From Streptomyces sp. S.PB5 (lineage in GTDB: Bacteria > Actinomycetota > Actinomycetes > Streptomycetales > Streptomycetaceae), in the NCBI RefSeq assembly GCF_030403745.1, contig NZ_JAQMWP010000002.1:1-64000 (forward strand): a stretch of DNA of 64,000 nt, given 5' to 3'. The translations under genes and the position numbers were made by a program. How positions within the stretch are numbered: the first letter of the stretch is position 1; each line of letters opens with the position of its first letter. Positions 45,363-53,947 of this stretch are shown in pieces. Below the pieces are notes generated by a model. It was not told the origin of the DNA, ran no database searches, and saw nothing but the letters and a program-made list of their open reading frames with translations.

Positions 45363-46889
45363 ATGACCACCAGCAGCGACCGGAGCCCGGCAGTGGACGT
45401 CTCATCGCCCAAGACCTACGAAGTACGCACCTACGGGTGCCAGATGAACGTCCACGACTCCGAGCGATTGTCCGGCCTGCTCGAAGGCGCCGGTTACGTC
45501 AAGGCCCCCGAGGGGTCCGACGGTGACGCCGACGTCGTCGTCTTCAACACCTGCGCGGTCCGCGAGAACGCCGACAACCGGCTGTACGGCAACCTCGGCC
45601 GCCTCGCGCCCATGAAGACCAAGCGCCCCGGCATGCAGATCGCGGTCGGTGGCTGTCTGGCGCAGAAGGACCGCGACACCATCGTGAAGAAGGCGCCCTG
45701 GGTGGACGTCGTCTTCGGCACGCACAACATCGGCAAGCTGCCCATCCTGCTGGAACGCGCGCGCGTGCAGGAAGAGGCGCAGGTAGAGATCGCCGAGTCC
45801 CTGGAGGCGTTCCCCTCCACGCTGCCGACCCGGCGCGAGAGCGCCTACGCGGCCTGGGTCTCGATCTCCGTCGGCTGCAACAACACCTGCACCTTCTGCA
45901 TCGTCCCGGCGCTGCGCGGCAAGGAGAAGGACCGCCGCACCGGCGACATCCTGGCCGAGATCGAGGCCCTGGTCGGCGAGGGCGTCTCCGAGATCACGCT
46001 GCTCGGGCAGAACGTCAACGCGTACGGCTCGGACATCGGCGACCGTGAGGCGTTCAGCAAGCTGCTGCGGGCCTGCGGGAAGATCGAGGGCCTGGAGCGC
46101 GTCCGCTTCACCTCCCCGCACCCGCGCGACTTCACCGACGACGTCATCGCCGCCATGGCCGAGACGCCGAACGTGATGCCACAGCTGCACATGCCGCTCC
46201 AGTCCGGCTCGGACACGATCCTCAAGGCGATGCGCCGCTCGTACCGGCAGGAGCGTTTCCTCGGGATCATCGAGAAGGTGCGCGCCGCCATGCCGGACGC
46301 GGCGATCTCGACCGACATCATCGTGGGCTTCCCCGGCGAGACCGAGGAGGACTTCGAGCAGACCATGCACACGGTCCGCGAGGCCCGCTTCACCAACGCC
46401 TTCACCTTCCAGTACTCCAAGCGCCCCGGAACCCCGGCCGCGACCATGGACGGGCAGATCCCCAAGGAGGTCGTCCAGGCGCGCTACGAGCGTCTCGTCG
46501 CCCTCCAGGAGGAGATCTCCTGGGACGAGAACAAGAAGCAGGTCGGCCGCACCCTGGACCTGATGGTCGCCGAGGGCGAGGGCCGCAAGGACGGCTCCAC
46601 CCACCGTCTCTCCGGCCGCGCCCCGGACAACCGCCTCGTCCACTTCACCAAGCCGGACGAGGAGGTCCGCCCGGGCGACGTGGTCACGGTCGAGATCACC
46701 TACGCCGCCCCGCACCACCTCCTCGCCGAGGGCGCCGTCCTGAACGTGCGCCGCACGCGCGCGGGCGATGCCTGGGAGAAGCGCAACGCGGCCGAGGCGG
46801 CCAAGCCGGCGGGCGTGCTGCTGGGCCTGCCGAAGATCGGCGTACCGGAGCCGCTGCCTGCGGCTACGGGGGGCTGCGCGGTCGACTGA
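45363..46889 (+). CDS. miaB: tRNA-2-methylthio-N6-dimethylallyladenosine synthase MiaB
   Basis: 508 residues. UPF0004 domain ([40 protein letters not shown]), radical SAM domain with CNNTCTFC (Cys172, Cys176, Cys179), and a C-terminal TRAM domain. It methylthiolates i6A37 of tRNAs reading UNN codons after MiaA has prenylated A37; miaA is encoded 2 kb downstream. ATG 45363 lies 6 nt after TACCCT with no Shine-Dalgarno, suggesting a leaderless transcript. Confidence 0.96.
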   Translation: MTTSSDRSPAVDVSSPKTYEVRTYGCQMNVHDSERLSGLLEGAGYVKAPEGSDGDADVVVFNTCAVRENADNRLYGNLGRLAPMKTKRPGMQIAVGGCLAQKDRDTIVKKAPWVDVVFGTHNIGKLPILLERARVQEEAQVEIAESLEAFPSTLPTRRESAYAAWVSISVGCNNTCTFCIVPALRGKEKDRRTGDILAEIEALVGEGVSEITLLGQNVNAYGSDIGDREAFSKLLRACGKIEGLERVRFTSPHPRDFTDDVIAAMAETPNVMPQLHMPLQSGSDTILKAMRRSYRQERFLGIIEKVRAAMPDAAISTDIIVGFPGETEEDFEQTMHTVREARFTNAFTFQYSKRPGTPAATMDGQIPKEVVQARYERLVALQEEISWDENKKQVGRTLDLMVAEGEGRKDGSTHRLSGRAPDNRLVHFTKPDEEVRPGDVVTVEITYAAPHHLLAEGAVLNVRRTRAGDAWEKRNAAEAAKPAGVLLGLPKIGVPEPLPAATGGCAVD

Positions 46890-46936
46890 GCCCAAGTCAT
46901 ACTCGTCGTCCGGCAGCGGCGGACGAGGGGCGGGAC

Positions 46937-47227
46937 ATGGCGCGTTGGGTGGTCGTGGTGCAGGCCGGGCTCGGGGAGTCGTACGACATCGACGAGGCGG
47001 AACACTTCGAGGGCACCCTTGAACAGGCCCGCGCCCGGCTCTACGAGCTCGCCTGCACGCATCGGCCGAGGTTTGGGCTGCGCCAGCGGAGTCGGCAGGT
47101 CTACCGGATCGGCGACGGGGACGCGTACTACGCCAAGATCGAGGGCGCGATGTCCACGCATCGGGTGCTGTACCGGCTGGCGGAACTGGCGTGGAGCACG
47201 GATTCCGAGCCGAACCCCTGCCAGTAG
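46937..47227 (+). CDS. conserved hypothetical protein between miaB and miaA
   Basis: 96 residues with a beta-rich start (MARWVVVVQAGLGESYDIDE), a central basic segment (RPRFGLRQRSRQVYRIGDGD) and no membrane helix or known catalytic motif. It seems a small streptomycete-specific protein; I do not recognise a function. ATG 46937 has a GAGGGGCGGG box upstream. The next gene starts 9 bp after its stop. Confidence 0.72.
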   Translation: MARWVVVVQAGLGESYDIDEAEHFEGTLEQARARLYELACTHRPRFGLRQRSRQVYRIGDGDAYYAKIEGAMSTHRVLYRLAELAWSTDSEPNPCQ

Positions 47228-47236
47228 GCTCCGATC

Positions 47237-47974
47237 ATGCTTGTCGCCGCCGCCGTCTGCCCCTGTCCGCCGCTGCTCGTGCCCGAGGTCGCCGCGGGAG
47301 CCGCGCCCGAACTGGACGCGGCACGGGCCGCGTGCACGGATGCGCTGGGGGTGCTCGCCGCCGCCCGGCCGGATCTGCTCGTCGTCCTCGGGCCTGCCGA
47401 GCAGAGCGGGCGGGGGACGCATCCGGGGGGTACGGCGGGTTCGTTCCGCGGCTTCGGAGTGGATCTCGACGTCCGGTTGGGCACGGGCGACGGCGCGGAC
47501 GAGAGCACTGACCAAGGCGCGGCGGCCGGACGTGAGCTGCCCCCCTCCCTCGCCGTCGCCGCCTGGCTCCTGGAACGCACCGGATGGTCGGACGCCCCGA
47601 TCGAGGGACTCGGCGTGGGGGAACCTCTGGCCGCCGAGCGGTGTATTGAAGTCGGACGGGAAATCGCCGCGCGGGCCTCGCGCGTGGCGCTGCTGGTGAT
47701 GGGCGACGCCAGCGCCTGCCGCACGCTCAAGGCACCTGGCTACCTCGACGAGCGCGCGGCCCCCTTCGACGCGGAGGTCGCGCGTGCGCTGGGGGCGGCG
47801 GACGTGGCGGCCCTCGCGGCGCTGGACGTGGAGCTGGCCTTCGAGCTGAAGGTCTCGGGGCGTGCCCCGTGGCAGGTCCTCGCGGGCGCGGCCGAGGGCG
47901 CGGGTCTCGGCGGGGAGCTGCTGTACGAGGACGCGCCGTACGGCGTGGGATACGTGGTGGCGACCTGGTCCTGA
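47237..47974 (+). CDS. class III extradiol dioxygenase (LigB)-like protein
   Basis: 245 residues. MLVAAAVCPCPPLLVPEVAA, LLVVLGPAEQ and ALLVMGDASA reproduce the LigB/MEMO-like fold order, and LKVSGRAPWQVLAGAAEGAG matches its C-terminal part. The histidine expected in the first PHPP-like motif is Cys (CPCPP), and few histidines remain, so non-heme iron dioxygenase activity is doubtful. The ATG lies 6 nt after TAGGCT, consistent with a leaderless mRNA, and 9 bp after the upstream stop. Confidence 0.75.
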   Translation: MLVAAAVCPCPPLLVPEVAAGAAPELDAARAACTDALGVLAAARPDLLVVLGPAEQSGRGTHPGGTAGSFRGFGVDLDVRLGTGDGADESTDQGAAAGRELPPSLAVAAWLLERTGWSDAPIEGLGVGEPLAAERCIEVGREIAARASRVALLVMGDASACRTLKAPGYLDERAAPFDAEVARALGAADVAALAALDVELAFELKVSGRAPWQVLAGAAEGAGLGGELLYEDAPYGVGYVVATWS

Positions 47975-47986
47975 CCGTTCACAAAA

Positions 47987-48028
47987 CGGCGGACGGCCGG
48001 GAGCGCTGAGCCCCGCGGCCGTCCGTCG
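47987..48028. terminator. bidirectional hairpin terminator
   Basis: ACGGCGGACGGCC near 47987-47999 pairs with GGCCGTCCGTCGG near 48016-48028 around a 16-nt loop. It lies between the convergent LigB-like and antitoxin-like genes and can serve both. Confidence 0.75.
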
Positions 48029-48037
48029 GTGTGCCGT

Positions 48038-48304
48038 TCAGGAAGCGGGCGGCGGTGCGGACGGGGGCGTCGTCGTGCCGCCGCCCATGCCGTCGTCCTT
48101 GTGCGCGAGTCGGTCCATGGCGTCCTTGGCCTTGCCCGTGCCCGTCTGGATCTTGTCGCTGTACTTGCCCTTGGTCTTCTCGTCGACGACCTTCGCGGCC
48201 TTGTCGAGACCGTGCTGGATCTTGTCCCCGTGCTGTTGTGCGAGGCCGGAGACCTTGTCCTTGGCCGGGCTGAGCTTGGCTTTCAAATTGTCCAGGAGAC
48301 CCAT
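48038..48304 (-). CDS. MT0933-type antitoxin-like protein
   Basis: 88 residues. MGLLDNLKAKLSPAKDKVSG, KIQHGLDKAAKVVDEKTKGK and YSDKIQTGTGKAKDAMDRLA follow the pattern of the MT0933-like antitoxin family: short, Lys/Asp-rich helices followed by a Gly/Pro tail. No toxin gene is adjacent, and in Streptomyces these proteins are often solitary. Toxin neutralisation is therefore only inferred from family naming. RBS is within GGGAAGGTG upstream of ATG 48304. Confidence 0.75.
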   Translation of the reverse strand: MGLLDNLKAKLSPAKDKVSGLAQQHGDKIQHGLDKAAKVVDEKTKGKYSDKIQTGTGKAKDAMDRLAHKDDGMGGGTTTPPSAPPPAS

Positions 48305-48328
48305 CGTTCACCTTCCCGCGCGGGGCAG

Positions 48329-48673
48329 TTATGTGCGGGCGCCCTCGCCGGCCTCGCTGTCGGCCGCCTCCTCGGCGGACTGCTGCTTGGGGATGTCGAC
48401 GCCCTCGGCGGCACGGCCCTCGACGGCCTCCGTCGCCGTCGCCTCAGCCGTGTCCCGGGCTTCGGAACCTGCCTCGGCTCCGGCCTCGGAACCGCTGTCG
48501 GACCCGGCTTCGGAACCTGCCTCGGTCTTGGCCTCGGCCGTGGTCCCGGCCGACCCCTTCGCCTCTGCCGCCTCCGCCTCGGATTCGGCCGTCAGCGTGG
48601 CGGCCCCTGCCTCGGCGGTTGACGCCTCCTCCGTAGCCTTCGACCTCCGGAGAAGTCGTGCGAAAACGCCCAT
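48329..48673 (-). CDS. acidic low-complexity hypothetical protein
   Basis: 114 residues. A short basic amphipathic N-terminus (MGVFARLLRRSKATEE) is followed by ~90 residues almost only of Ala, Glu, Ser, Thr and Gly, with repeated AEAGSEAGS-like steps. It is probably disordered. There is no recognisable domain. It lies 24 bp upstream of the antitoxin-like gene on the same strand and may share its transcript. A longer in-frame start (48868) would overlap miaA and is rejected. Confidence 0.6.
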   Translation of the reverse strand: MGVFARLLRRSKATEEASTAEAGAATLTAESEAEAAEAKGSAGTTAEAKTEAGSEAGSDSGSEAGAEAGSEARDTAEATATEAVEGRAAEGVDIPKQQSAEEAADSEAGEGART

Positions 48674-48855
48674 ATCCACTCCATACGTTACTCGTGCGGG
48701 GGAAATCCCGCGTTGCCCGGTGCGTCCGTTTGCGTCACCCGGGGCGCCGCCCCTCGAAACCGACGGCGAAAACCTCGCAACAGGCAACGACCCCGGAGGT
48801 GTGCCGTCACGTAACTCGTTCGAGGCCATGCCCCGACGTTTGCGAGACTGGGTCG

Positions 48856-49794
48856 GTGAGCAGCGCACCCCCCGCCCCCCGCGTCATCGCCGTCGTCGGA
48901 CCCACCGCGGCCGGAAAGTCCGATCTGGGCGTCTTCCTGGCCCGGCGTCTCGGCGGTGAGGTCGTCAACGCCGACTCCATGCAGCTCTACCGAGGGATGG
49001 ACATCGGCACCGCCAAACTGACGCCCGAGGAGCGCGACGGCGTCCCGCACCACCTGCTGGACATCTGGGACGTGACCGTCACCGCCTCCGTCGCCGAGTA
49101 CCAGCGGCTCGCGCGCGAGCGGATCGACGCGCTTCTGGCCGAGGGCCGCTGGCCGATCCTGGTCGGCGGGTCCGGGCTGTACGTCCGCGGCGCCGTCGAC
49201 AACCTGGAGTTCCCGGGCACCGACCCCGAGGTCAGGGCGCGACTGGAGGACGAGCTCACGCTCCGCGGCTCCGGCGCCCTGCACGCCCGCCTGGCCGCCG
49301 CCGACCCCGAAGCCGCCCACGCGATCCTGCCCAGCAACGGCCGCCGGATCGTCCGGGCCCTCGAGGTCATCGAGATCACCGGCAAGCCCTTCACCGCCAA
49401 CCTCCCCGGCCACGACTCGGTCTACGACACCCTCCAGATCGGCGTCGACGTCGCCCGCCCCGAACTCGACGAGCGCATCGCGCGCCGTGTCGACCGGATG
49501 TGGGACGCGGGCCTTGTGGAGGAGGTGCGGGAGCTGGCGGCGCACGGGTTGCGCGAGGGGCGTACGGCCTCGCGCGCGCTCGGGTACCAGCAGGTCCTCG
49601 CGGCGCTCTCCGGGGAGTGCACGATGGAGGAGGCGCGGGCCGAGACCGTACGTGCCACCAAGCGCTTCGCGCGCCGCCAGGATTCATGGTTCAGGCGCGA
49701 CCCGAGGGTGCACTGGTTGAGTGGGGCTGCGGCGGATCTCACAGAACTTCCGCAGCTCGCACTGGCGTTGGTCGAACGACCGGTTACAGCCTGA
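48856..49794 (+). CDS. miaA: tRNA dimethylallyltransferase MiaA
   Basis: 312 residues. P-loop GPTAAGKSDL (~15-24), VNADSMQLYRGMDIGTAK, VGGSGLYVRG and RTASRALGYQQVLAAL are diagnostic. It prenylates A37 of tRNA, making the substrate of MiaB. GTG 48856 lies 6 nt after GAGACT with no Shine-Dalgarno, so it may be leaderless. Upstream the frame remains open but is not family-like. The last ~25 residues include the conserved FARRQDSWFRRDPRVHWL. Confidence 0.94.
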   Translation: MSSAPPAPRVIAVVGPTAAGKSDLGVFLARRLGGEVVNADSMQLYRGMDIGTAKLTPEERDGVPHHLLDIWDVTVTASVAEYQRLARERIDALLAEGRWPILVGGSGLYVRGAVDNLEFPGTDPEVRARLEDELTLRGSGALHARLAAADPEAAHAILPSNGRRIVRALEVIEITGKPFTANLPGHDSVYDTLQIGVDVARPELDERIARRVDRMWDAGLVEEVRELAAHGLREGRTASRALGYQQVLAALSGECTMEEARAETVRATKRFARRQDSWFRRDPRVHWLSGAAADLTELPQLALALVERPVTA

Positions 49795-49896
49795 TCACGT
49801 CCTGGCATCGGGACGCTCAGGCCGTCATCCGGCCCTCCGGCGCCGTGCCATCATCGAGCTTCGATCGACCAAGTGGAGTCCGAGTTGGGAGGGCGC

Positions 49897-50406
49897 GTGG
49901 CGATGGAGGCCGGCCCTCGCGACACCGCACAAGGCACCGAGCCCCTCACCGTCGACGACGGTGAATCGGAACAGGACGGGGACCGTCTGAGCCCTGACGG
50001 GCCCGACGACACCCAGGGCGGCGTCACCGCCGACGGCCCCGAGCCCGAGGAGATGTTCGCGGGCGGCCCCGAGGTCGAGGTCGAGCTGCGCCCCCAGCGC
50101 CGCATGCGCATCTGGCAGCTCGCCCCCATCGTCTCCCTGGCCGCACTCGGCTCGCTGATGTTCGCCTTCCCGCTCGCCTTCGACTTCGGCGACAGCGGCG
50201 CGGTGATCGCGATGCTGGGCCTGCTGATCTGCTCGTGCGCGGCCGGCTGGGGCATGATGGCCGCCCGCCGCGTCGGTTACACGTGGCCCGGCTGGCCGCA
50301 GCGGGGCTCCGGCCGGCGCGTGGACTGGCGCGTGGCACTGCTGTACGCCGTGCTCGTGGCCGGGGTGGTCGCGCTGGCGGTGTTCCGCGTGGCCAGACTG
50401 CGCTGA
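49897..50406 (+). CDS. three-helix membrane protein of unknown function
   Basis: About 169 residues. The N-terminal ~65 residues are acidic and low complexity, followed by three predicted membrane helices (IWQLAPIVSLAALGSLMFAF; AVIAMLGLLICSCAAGWGMM; ALLYAVLVAGVVALAVF). It is conserved between miaA and dapF in streptomycetes as far as I recall. No function known. GTG 49897 follows GGGAGGGC; ATG 49903 and GTG 49873 are alternatives. Confidence 0.7.
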   Translation: MAMEAGPRDTAQGTEPLTVDDGESEQDGDRLSPDGPDDTQGGVTADGPEPEEMFAGGPEVEVELRPQRRMRIWQLAPIVSLAALGSLMFAFPLAFDFGDSGAVIAMLGLLICSCAAGWGMMAARRVGYTWPGWPQRGSGRRVDWRVALLYAVLVAGVVALAVFRVARLR

Positions 50407-50522
50407 CCTCCACGCGCGCGTGAGGCGCCGTACGGCCACGCATGCGTGGACAGCGCGTGGGAAGGGGGAGGCCGTACGGCCGTCGGTGTCCCGGTGTCGT
50501 ACCCACCCCGTACGATCGAGGA

Positions 50523-51392
50523 ATGAGCACGCGGATCGCCTTCCTCAAGGGACACGGGACCGAGAACGACTTCGTGATCGTCCCCGACCCCGAGAACGCC
50601 ATCGACCTCTCCCCGGCCGCCGTCGCCGCCCTGTGCGACCGCCGCGCGGGCATCGGCGCCGATGGTGTGCTGCACGTCGTGCGGTCCGCCGCGCACCCCG
50701 AGGCGAAGGCCATGGCCGCCGAGGCGGAGTGGTTCATGGACTATCGCAACGGCGACGGTTCGATCGCCGAGATGTGCGGCAACGGCGTACGCGTCTTCGC
50801 GCGCTACCTCCAGCACGCCGGGCATGTCACCGAGGGCGACCTAGCCGTGGCCACGCGCGGGGGCGTGAAGACCGTGCACATCGCCAAGGACGGTGACGTC
50901 ACCGTCGGCATGGGCAAGGCGCGTCTGCCCGAGGGGGACGTCACCGTGAGCGTCGGCGAGCGCAGCTGGCCCGCGCGCAACGTGAACATGGGCAACCCGC
51001 ACGCCGTCGCCTTCGTGGACGACCTCGCCCACGCGGGCAAGCTCTTCGACCCGCCGCCCTTCAGCCCGGCCGCCGCCTACCCGGACGGGGTCAACGTGGA
51101 GTTCGTGGTCGACCGCGGCCCCCGCCATGTCGCCCTGCGCGTGCACGAGCGCGGCTCCGGCGAGACCCGGTCCTGCGGCACGGGCGCGTGCGCCGTCGCC
51201 GTGGCCACCGCCCGCAGGGACGGCGCGGACCCGGCAGCGGACGGCACGCCGGTGACGTACACCGTCGACGTGCCCGGTGGCACCCTCGTGATCACCGAGC
51301 GGCCCGACGGCGAGATCGAGATGACCGGTCCCGCGGTGATCGTGGCCGAGGGTGAGATCGATGCGGAATGGCTGGAAAACGCGGTTCGCTGA
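50523..51392 (+). CDS. dapF: diaminopimelate epimerase
   Basis: 289 residues. The two catalytic cysteines are Cys85 in EMCGNGVR and Cys218 in RSCGTGAC, and FLKGHGTENDFVIV is the conserved N-terminus. It converts LL- to meso-diaminopimelate for lysine; streptomycete peptidoglycan itself uses the LL form. ATG 50523 has both a GAGGA box and TACGAT 6 nt upstream, so it could be translated from either a leadered or leaderless mRNA. Confidence 0.95.
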   Translation: MSTRIAFLKGHGTENDFVIVPDPENAIDLSPAAVAALCDRRAGIGADGVLHVVRSAAHPEAKAMAAEAEWFMDYRNGDGSIAEMCGNGVRVFARYLQHAGHVTEGDLAVATRGGVKTVHIAKDGDVTVGMGKARLPEGDVTVSVGERSWPARNVNMGNPHAVAFVDDLAHAGKLFDPPPFSPAAAYPDGVNVEFVVDRGPRHVALRVHERGSGETRSCGTGACAVAVATARRDGADPAADGTPVTYTVDVPGGTLVITERPDGEIEMTGPAVIVAEGEIDAEWLENAVR

Positions 51393-51677
51393 GCGAGCGA
51401 ATCGTGGGGTTCGGTGGGACCGGCCACCGGGATCCGTAGCTCCGGGCAGCCGGAATGCTGGGAAACGACGGAGCGTCGCAGGTCCGGTGGCTCGAAATCG
51501 TAAACCTGGAAACCATCGCTCGAATGGGTGATCCGTTTCACGCTCGACGAGAGGCGGTCAGCCGCGCGTGGTGGGCTCGGTAGCATCAAGCACCGGCCCG
51601 GACGGGGAAATGCCATCCCCTGAGCCGTGTCCGCCATGGGGCACCCCGTCCGCCGGTCCACGCAGCCGGAGGTGCCC

Positions 51678-53792
51678 ATGAGTGCGGAGGCCACGAACCC
51701 CGCGACCCCAGGTCCGGTCACAGGACCTGCGGCGCGCTGGCGGGCGCGGATCGACCTGCGCCGCCTGGGCCGCGCCGCCCTGCTGGGCCCGGCGGCCCGA
51801 GACCGGCTGCCCGACGCCATCAGCCATGTCGTCGAGGCCCACCGCGCCCACCACCCCGACGCCGACCGCGAGATCCTGCGCCGCGCCTACGTCCTGGCCG
51901 AGTCCTCGCACCGCGGCCAGATGCGCAAGAGCGGCGAGCCTTACATCACCCACCCGCTCGCCGTGACCCTGATCCTCGCCGAACTCGGCGCCGAGACCAC
52001 GACGTTGACGGCCTCCCTGCTCCACGACACCGTCGAGGACACCGATGTGACGCTCGATCAGGTCGGCGAGCAGTTCGGCGCCGAGGTGCGCTATCTCGTC
52101 GACGGCGTCACCAAGTTGGAGAAGGTCGACTACGGCGCCGCCGCCGAACCCGAGACCTTCCGCAAGATGCTCGTCGCCACCGGCAGCGACGTCCGTGTGA
52201 TGTCGATCAAACTCGCCGACCGGCTCCACAACATGCGCACCCTCGGCGTCATGCGCCCCGAGAAACAGGCGCGCATCGCCAAGGTGACCCGCGACGTCCT
52301 CATCCCCCTCGCCGAACGCCTCGGCGTCCAGGCTCTGAAGACCGAGCTGGAGGACCTGGTCTTCGCGATCCTGCACCCCGAGGAGTACGAGCACACGCGC
52401 GAGCTGATCGTCGACAACGCCTCCCGCGCGGACGACCCCCTCGCGGAGATCGCCGACGAGGTCCGCGGCGTCCTGCGCGACGCCGACATCCAGGCCGAAG
52501 TCGTCATCCGGCCACGGCACTTCGTCTCCGTCCACCGCGTCGCCCGCAAGCGCGGCCAGCTGCGCGGTGCCGACTTCGGCCGACTGCTGGTGCTCGTGAA
52601 CGAGGACGCGGACTGTTATGGCGTACTCGGCGAACTCCACACCTGTCTGACGCCGGTCGTCTCGGAGTTCAAGGACTTCATCGCCGTACCGAAGTTCAAC
52701 CTGTACCAGTCGCTGCACACCGCCGTCGCCCGCGGGGACGGCCAGGTCGCCGAAGTCCTCATCCGCACCCACCAGATGCACAAGGTCGCCGAGGCCGGCG
52801 TCATCGCGCTCGGCAATCCCTACGCTCCTCCCTCGGAGGAGCCCGTCGACGGTGAGCGCGAGGACCCCACGCGCCCCGGCTGGCTCTCCCGCCTCCTCGA
52901 CTGGCAGGAGGCCGCGCCCGACCCCGACACCTTCTGGTCGACGCTCCGCGAGGACCTCGCCCAGGACCGTGAGATCACCGTCTTCCGCCCCGACGGCGGC
53001 ACCCTGGGCCTGCCCGAGGGCGCGACCTGCGTGGACGCGGCCTACGCACAGTACGGCGAGGACGCGCACGCGTGCATCGGCGCCCGCGTCAACGGCCGTC
53101 TGGCGACCCTCAGCACCGTTCTGCGGGACGGTGACACCGTCCAGCTCCTCATGGGCCAGGACCCCGCCTCCGAGCCCTCCAGGGAGTGGCTGGAGCACGC
53201 GCACACGCCCGCCGCGCGGATCGCCATCCAGCGGTGGATCGCGACGCATCCCTCGCACGAGGAACGGCACGAGGAGACCCGCGAGGCGGCGCCGCGATCC
53301 GCCGCCGGGGCGCAGTTCGCGGACGGCCCACTGGTCCGCCCGGGCGGCGCCGACCTCCTCGTCGACCAGCCCGGCGCGACCGTACGGCTGGCCGGCTGCT
53401 GCACGCCCGTACCGCCCGACGACATCACCGGCTTCGCCGTGCGCGGGGGAGCGGTCACCGTGCACCGCGTCGGATGCGCCGCGGTGGCGCGGATGAAGGA
53501 CTCGGGGCGCACGGAGGTCGGCGTGCGCTGGGGCGACACCACCCAGTGCCGGGTCACGCTGTTCGCTGAATCGTTCGGCCGCCCCCATCTGCTCGCCGAC
53601 CTCACCGAGGCCATGGCCCTCGAAGGCGCCGAGATCGTCTCGGCGACCGTCGAACCCCCCAGCCAGCAGCGCGTCCGCCACACCTATACCGTCCAGCTCC
53701 CGGACGCGGCCCTGCTGCCCGCGCTCATGCGGGCGATGCGCAACGTCCCCGGGGTGTACGACGTGAGCAGGGCGCAGACGCCGGGGGCGTGA
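51678..53792 (+). CDS. rshA: RelA/SpoT homologue RshA-like (p)ppGpp enzyme
   Basis: 704 residues. The HD hydrolase domain has SSHRGQMRKSGEPYITHP and LLHDTVEDTDV (His-Asp at 116-117). The synthetase-like domain has RPRHFVSVHRVARKRG, VVSEFKDFIAVPKFNLYQSL. TGS (ITVFRPDGGTLGLPEGATCV), a Cys-rich zinc-finger domain (LAGCCTPVPPDDITG) and a C-terminal ACT domain follow. The synthetase core reads ADFGRLLVLVNED where RelA has a YDLxAxRV-type strand, so synthetase activity may be weak. It corresponds to the second long RSH of S. coelicolor (RshA). ATG 51678 follows GGAGGTGCCC. The 285-bp gap from dapF has TAGCAT at 51581 as a possible -10 and no gene. Confidence 0.9.
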   Translation: MSAEATNPATPGPVTGPAARWRARIDLRRLGRAALLGPAARDRLPDAISHVVEAHRAHHPDADREILRRAYVLAESSHRGQMRKSGEPYITHPLAVTLILAELGAETTTLTASLLHDTVEDTDVTLDQVGEQFGAEVRYLVDGVTKLEKVDYGAAAEPETFRKMLVATGSDVRVMSIKLADRLHNMRTLGVMRPEKQARIAKVTRDVLIPLAERLGVQALKTELEDLVFAILHPEEYEHTRELIVDNASRADDPLAEIADEVRGVLRDADIQAEVVIRPRHFVSVHRVARKRGQLRGADFGRLLVLVNEDADCYGVLGELHTCLTPVVSEFKDFIAVPKFNLYQSLHTAVARGDGQVAEVLIRTHQMHKVAEAGVIALGNPYAPPSEEPVDGEREDPTRPGWLSRLLDWQEAAPDPDTFWSTLREDLAQDREITVFRPDGGTLGLPEGATCVDAAYAQYGEDAHACIGARVNGRLATLSTVLRDGDTVQLLMGQDPASEPSREWLEHAHTPAARIAIQRWIATHPSHEERHEETREAAPRSAAGAQFADGPLVRPGGADLLVDQPGATVRLAGCCTPVPPDDITGFAVRGGAVTVHRVGCAAVARMKDSGRTEVGVRWGDTTQCRVTLFAESFGRPHLLADLTEAMALEGAEIVSATVEPPSQQRVRHTYTVQLPDAALLPALMRAMRNVPGVYDVSRAQTPGA

Positions 53793-53947
53793 CGGGACAA
53801 GCCGCCGGGGAGCCTGTCGGACGCGCACCGACAAAAGCCCGAGGCACGCGCCTCGCACGGCCCGCATCCGACCAGCCCGTTACCCGTTCGGGTGGGCCGG
53901 TCGCGCGTCGTCGCCGTACGGCACACGCGCGCTGGTAGCGGTGGTGC

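Noticed and set aside
48674..48868. N-terminal extension of the acidic low-complexity protein into the miaA start region
   Set aside because: It would overlap the divergent miaA promoter/start, and ATG 48673 gives a sensible amphipathic N-terminus.
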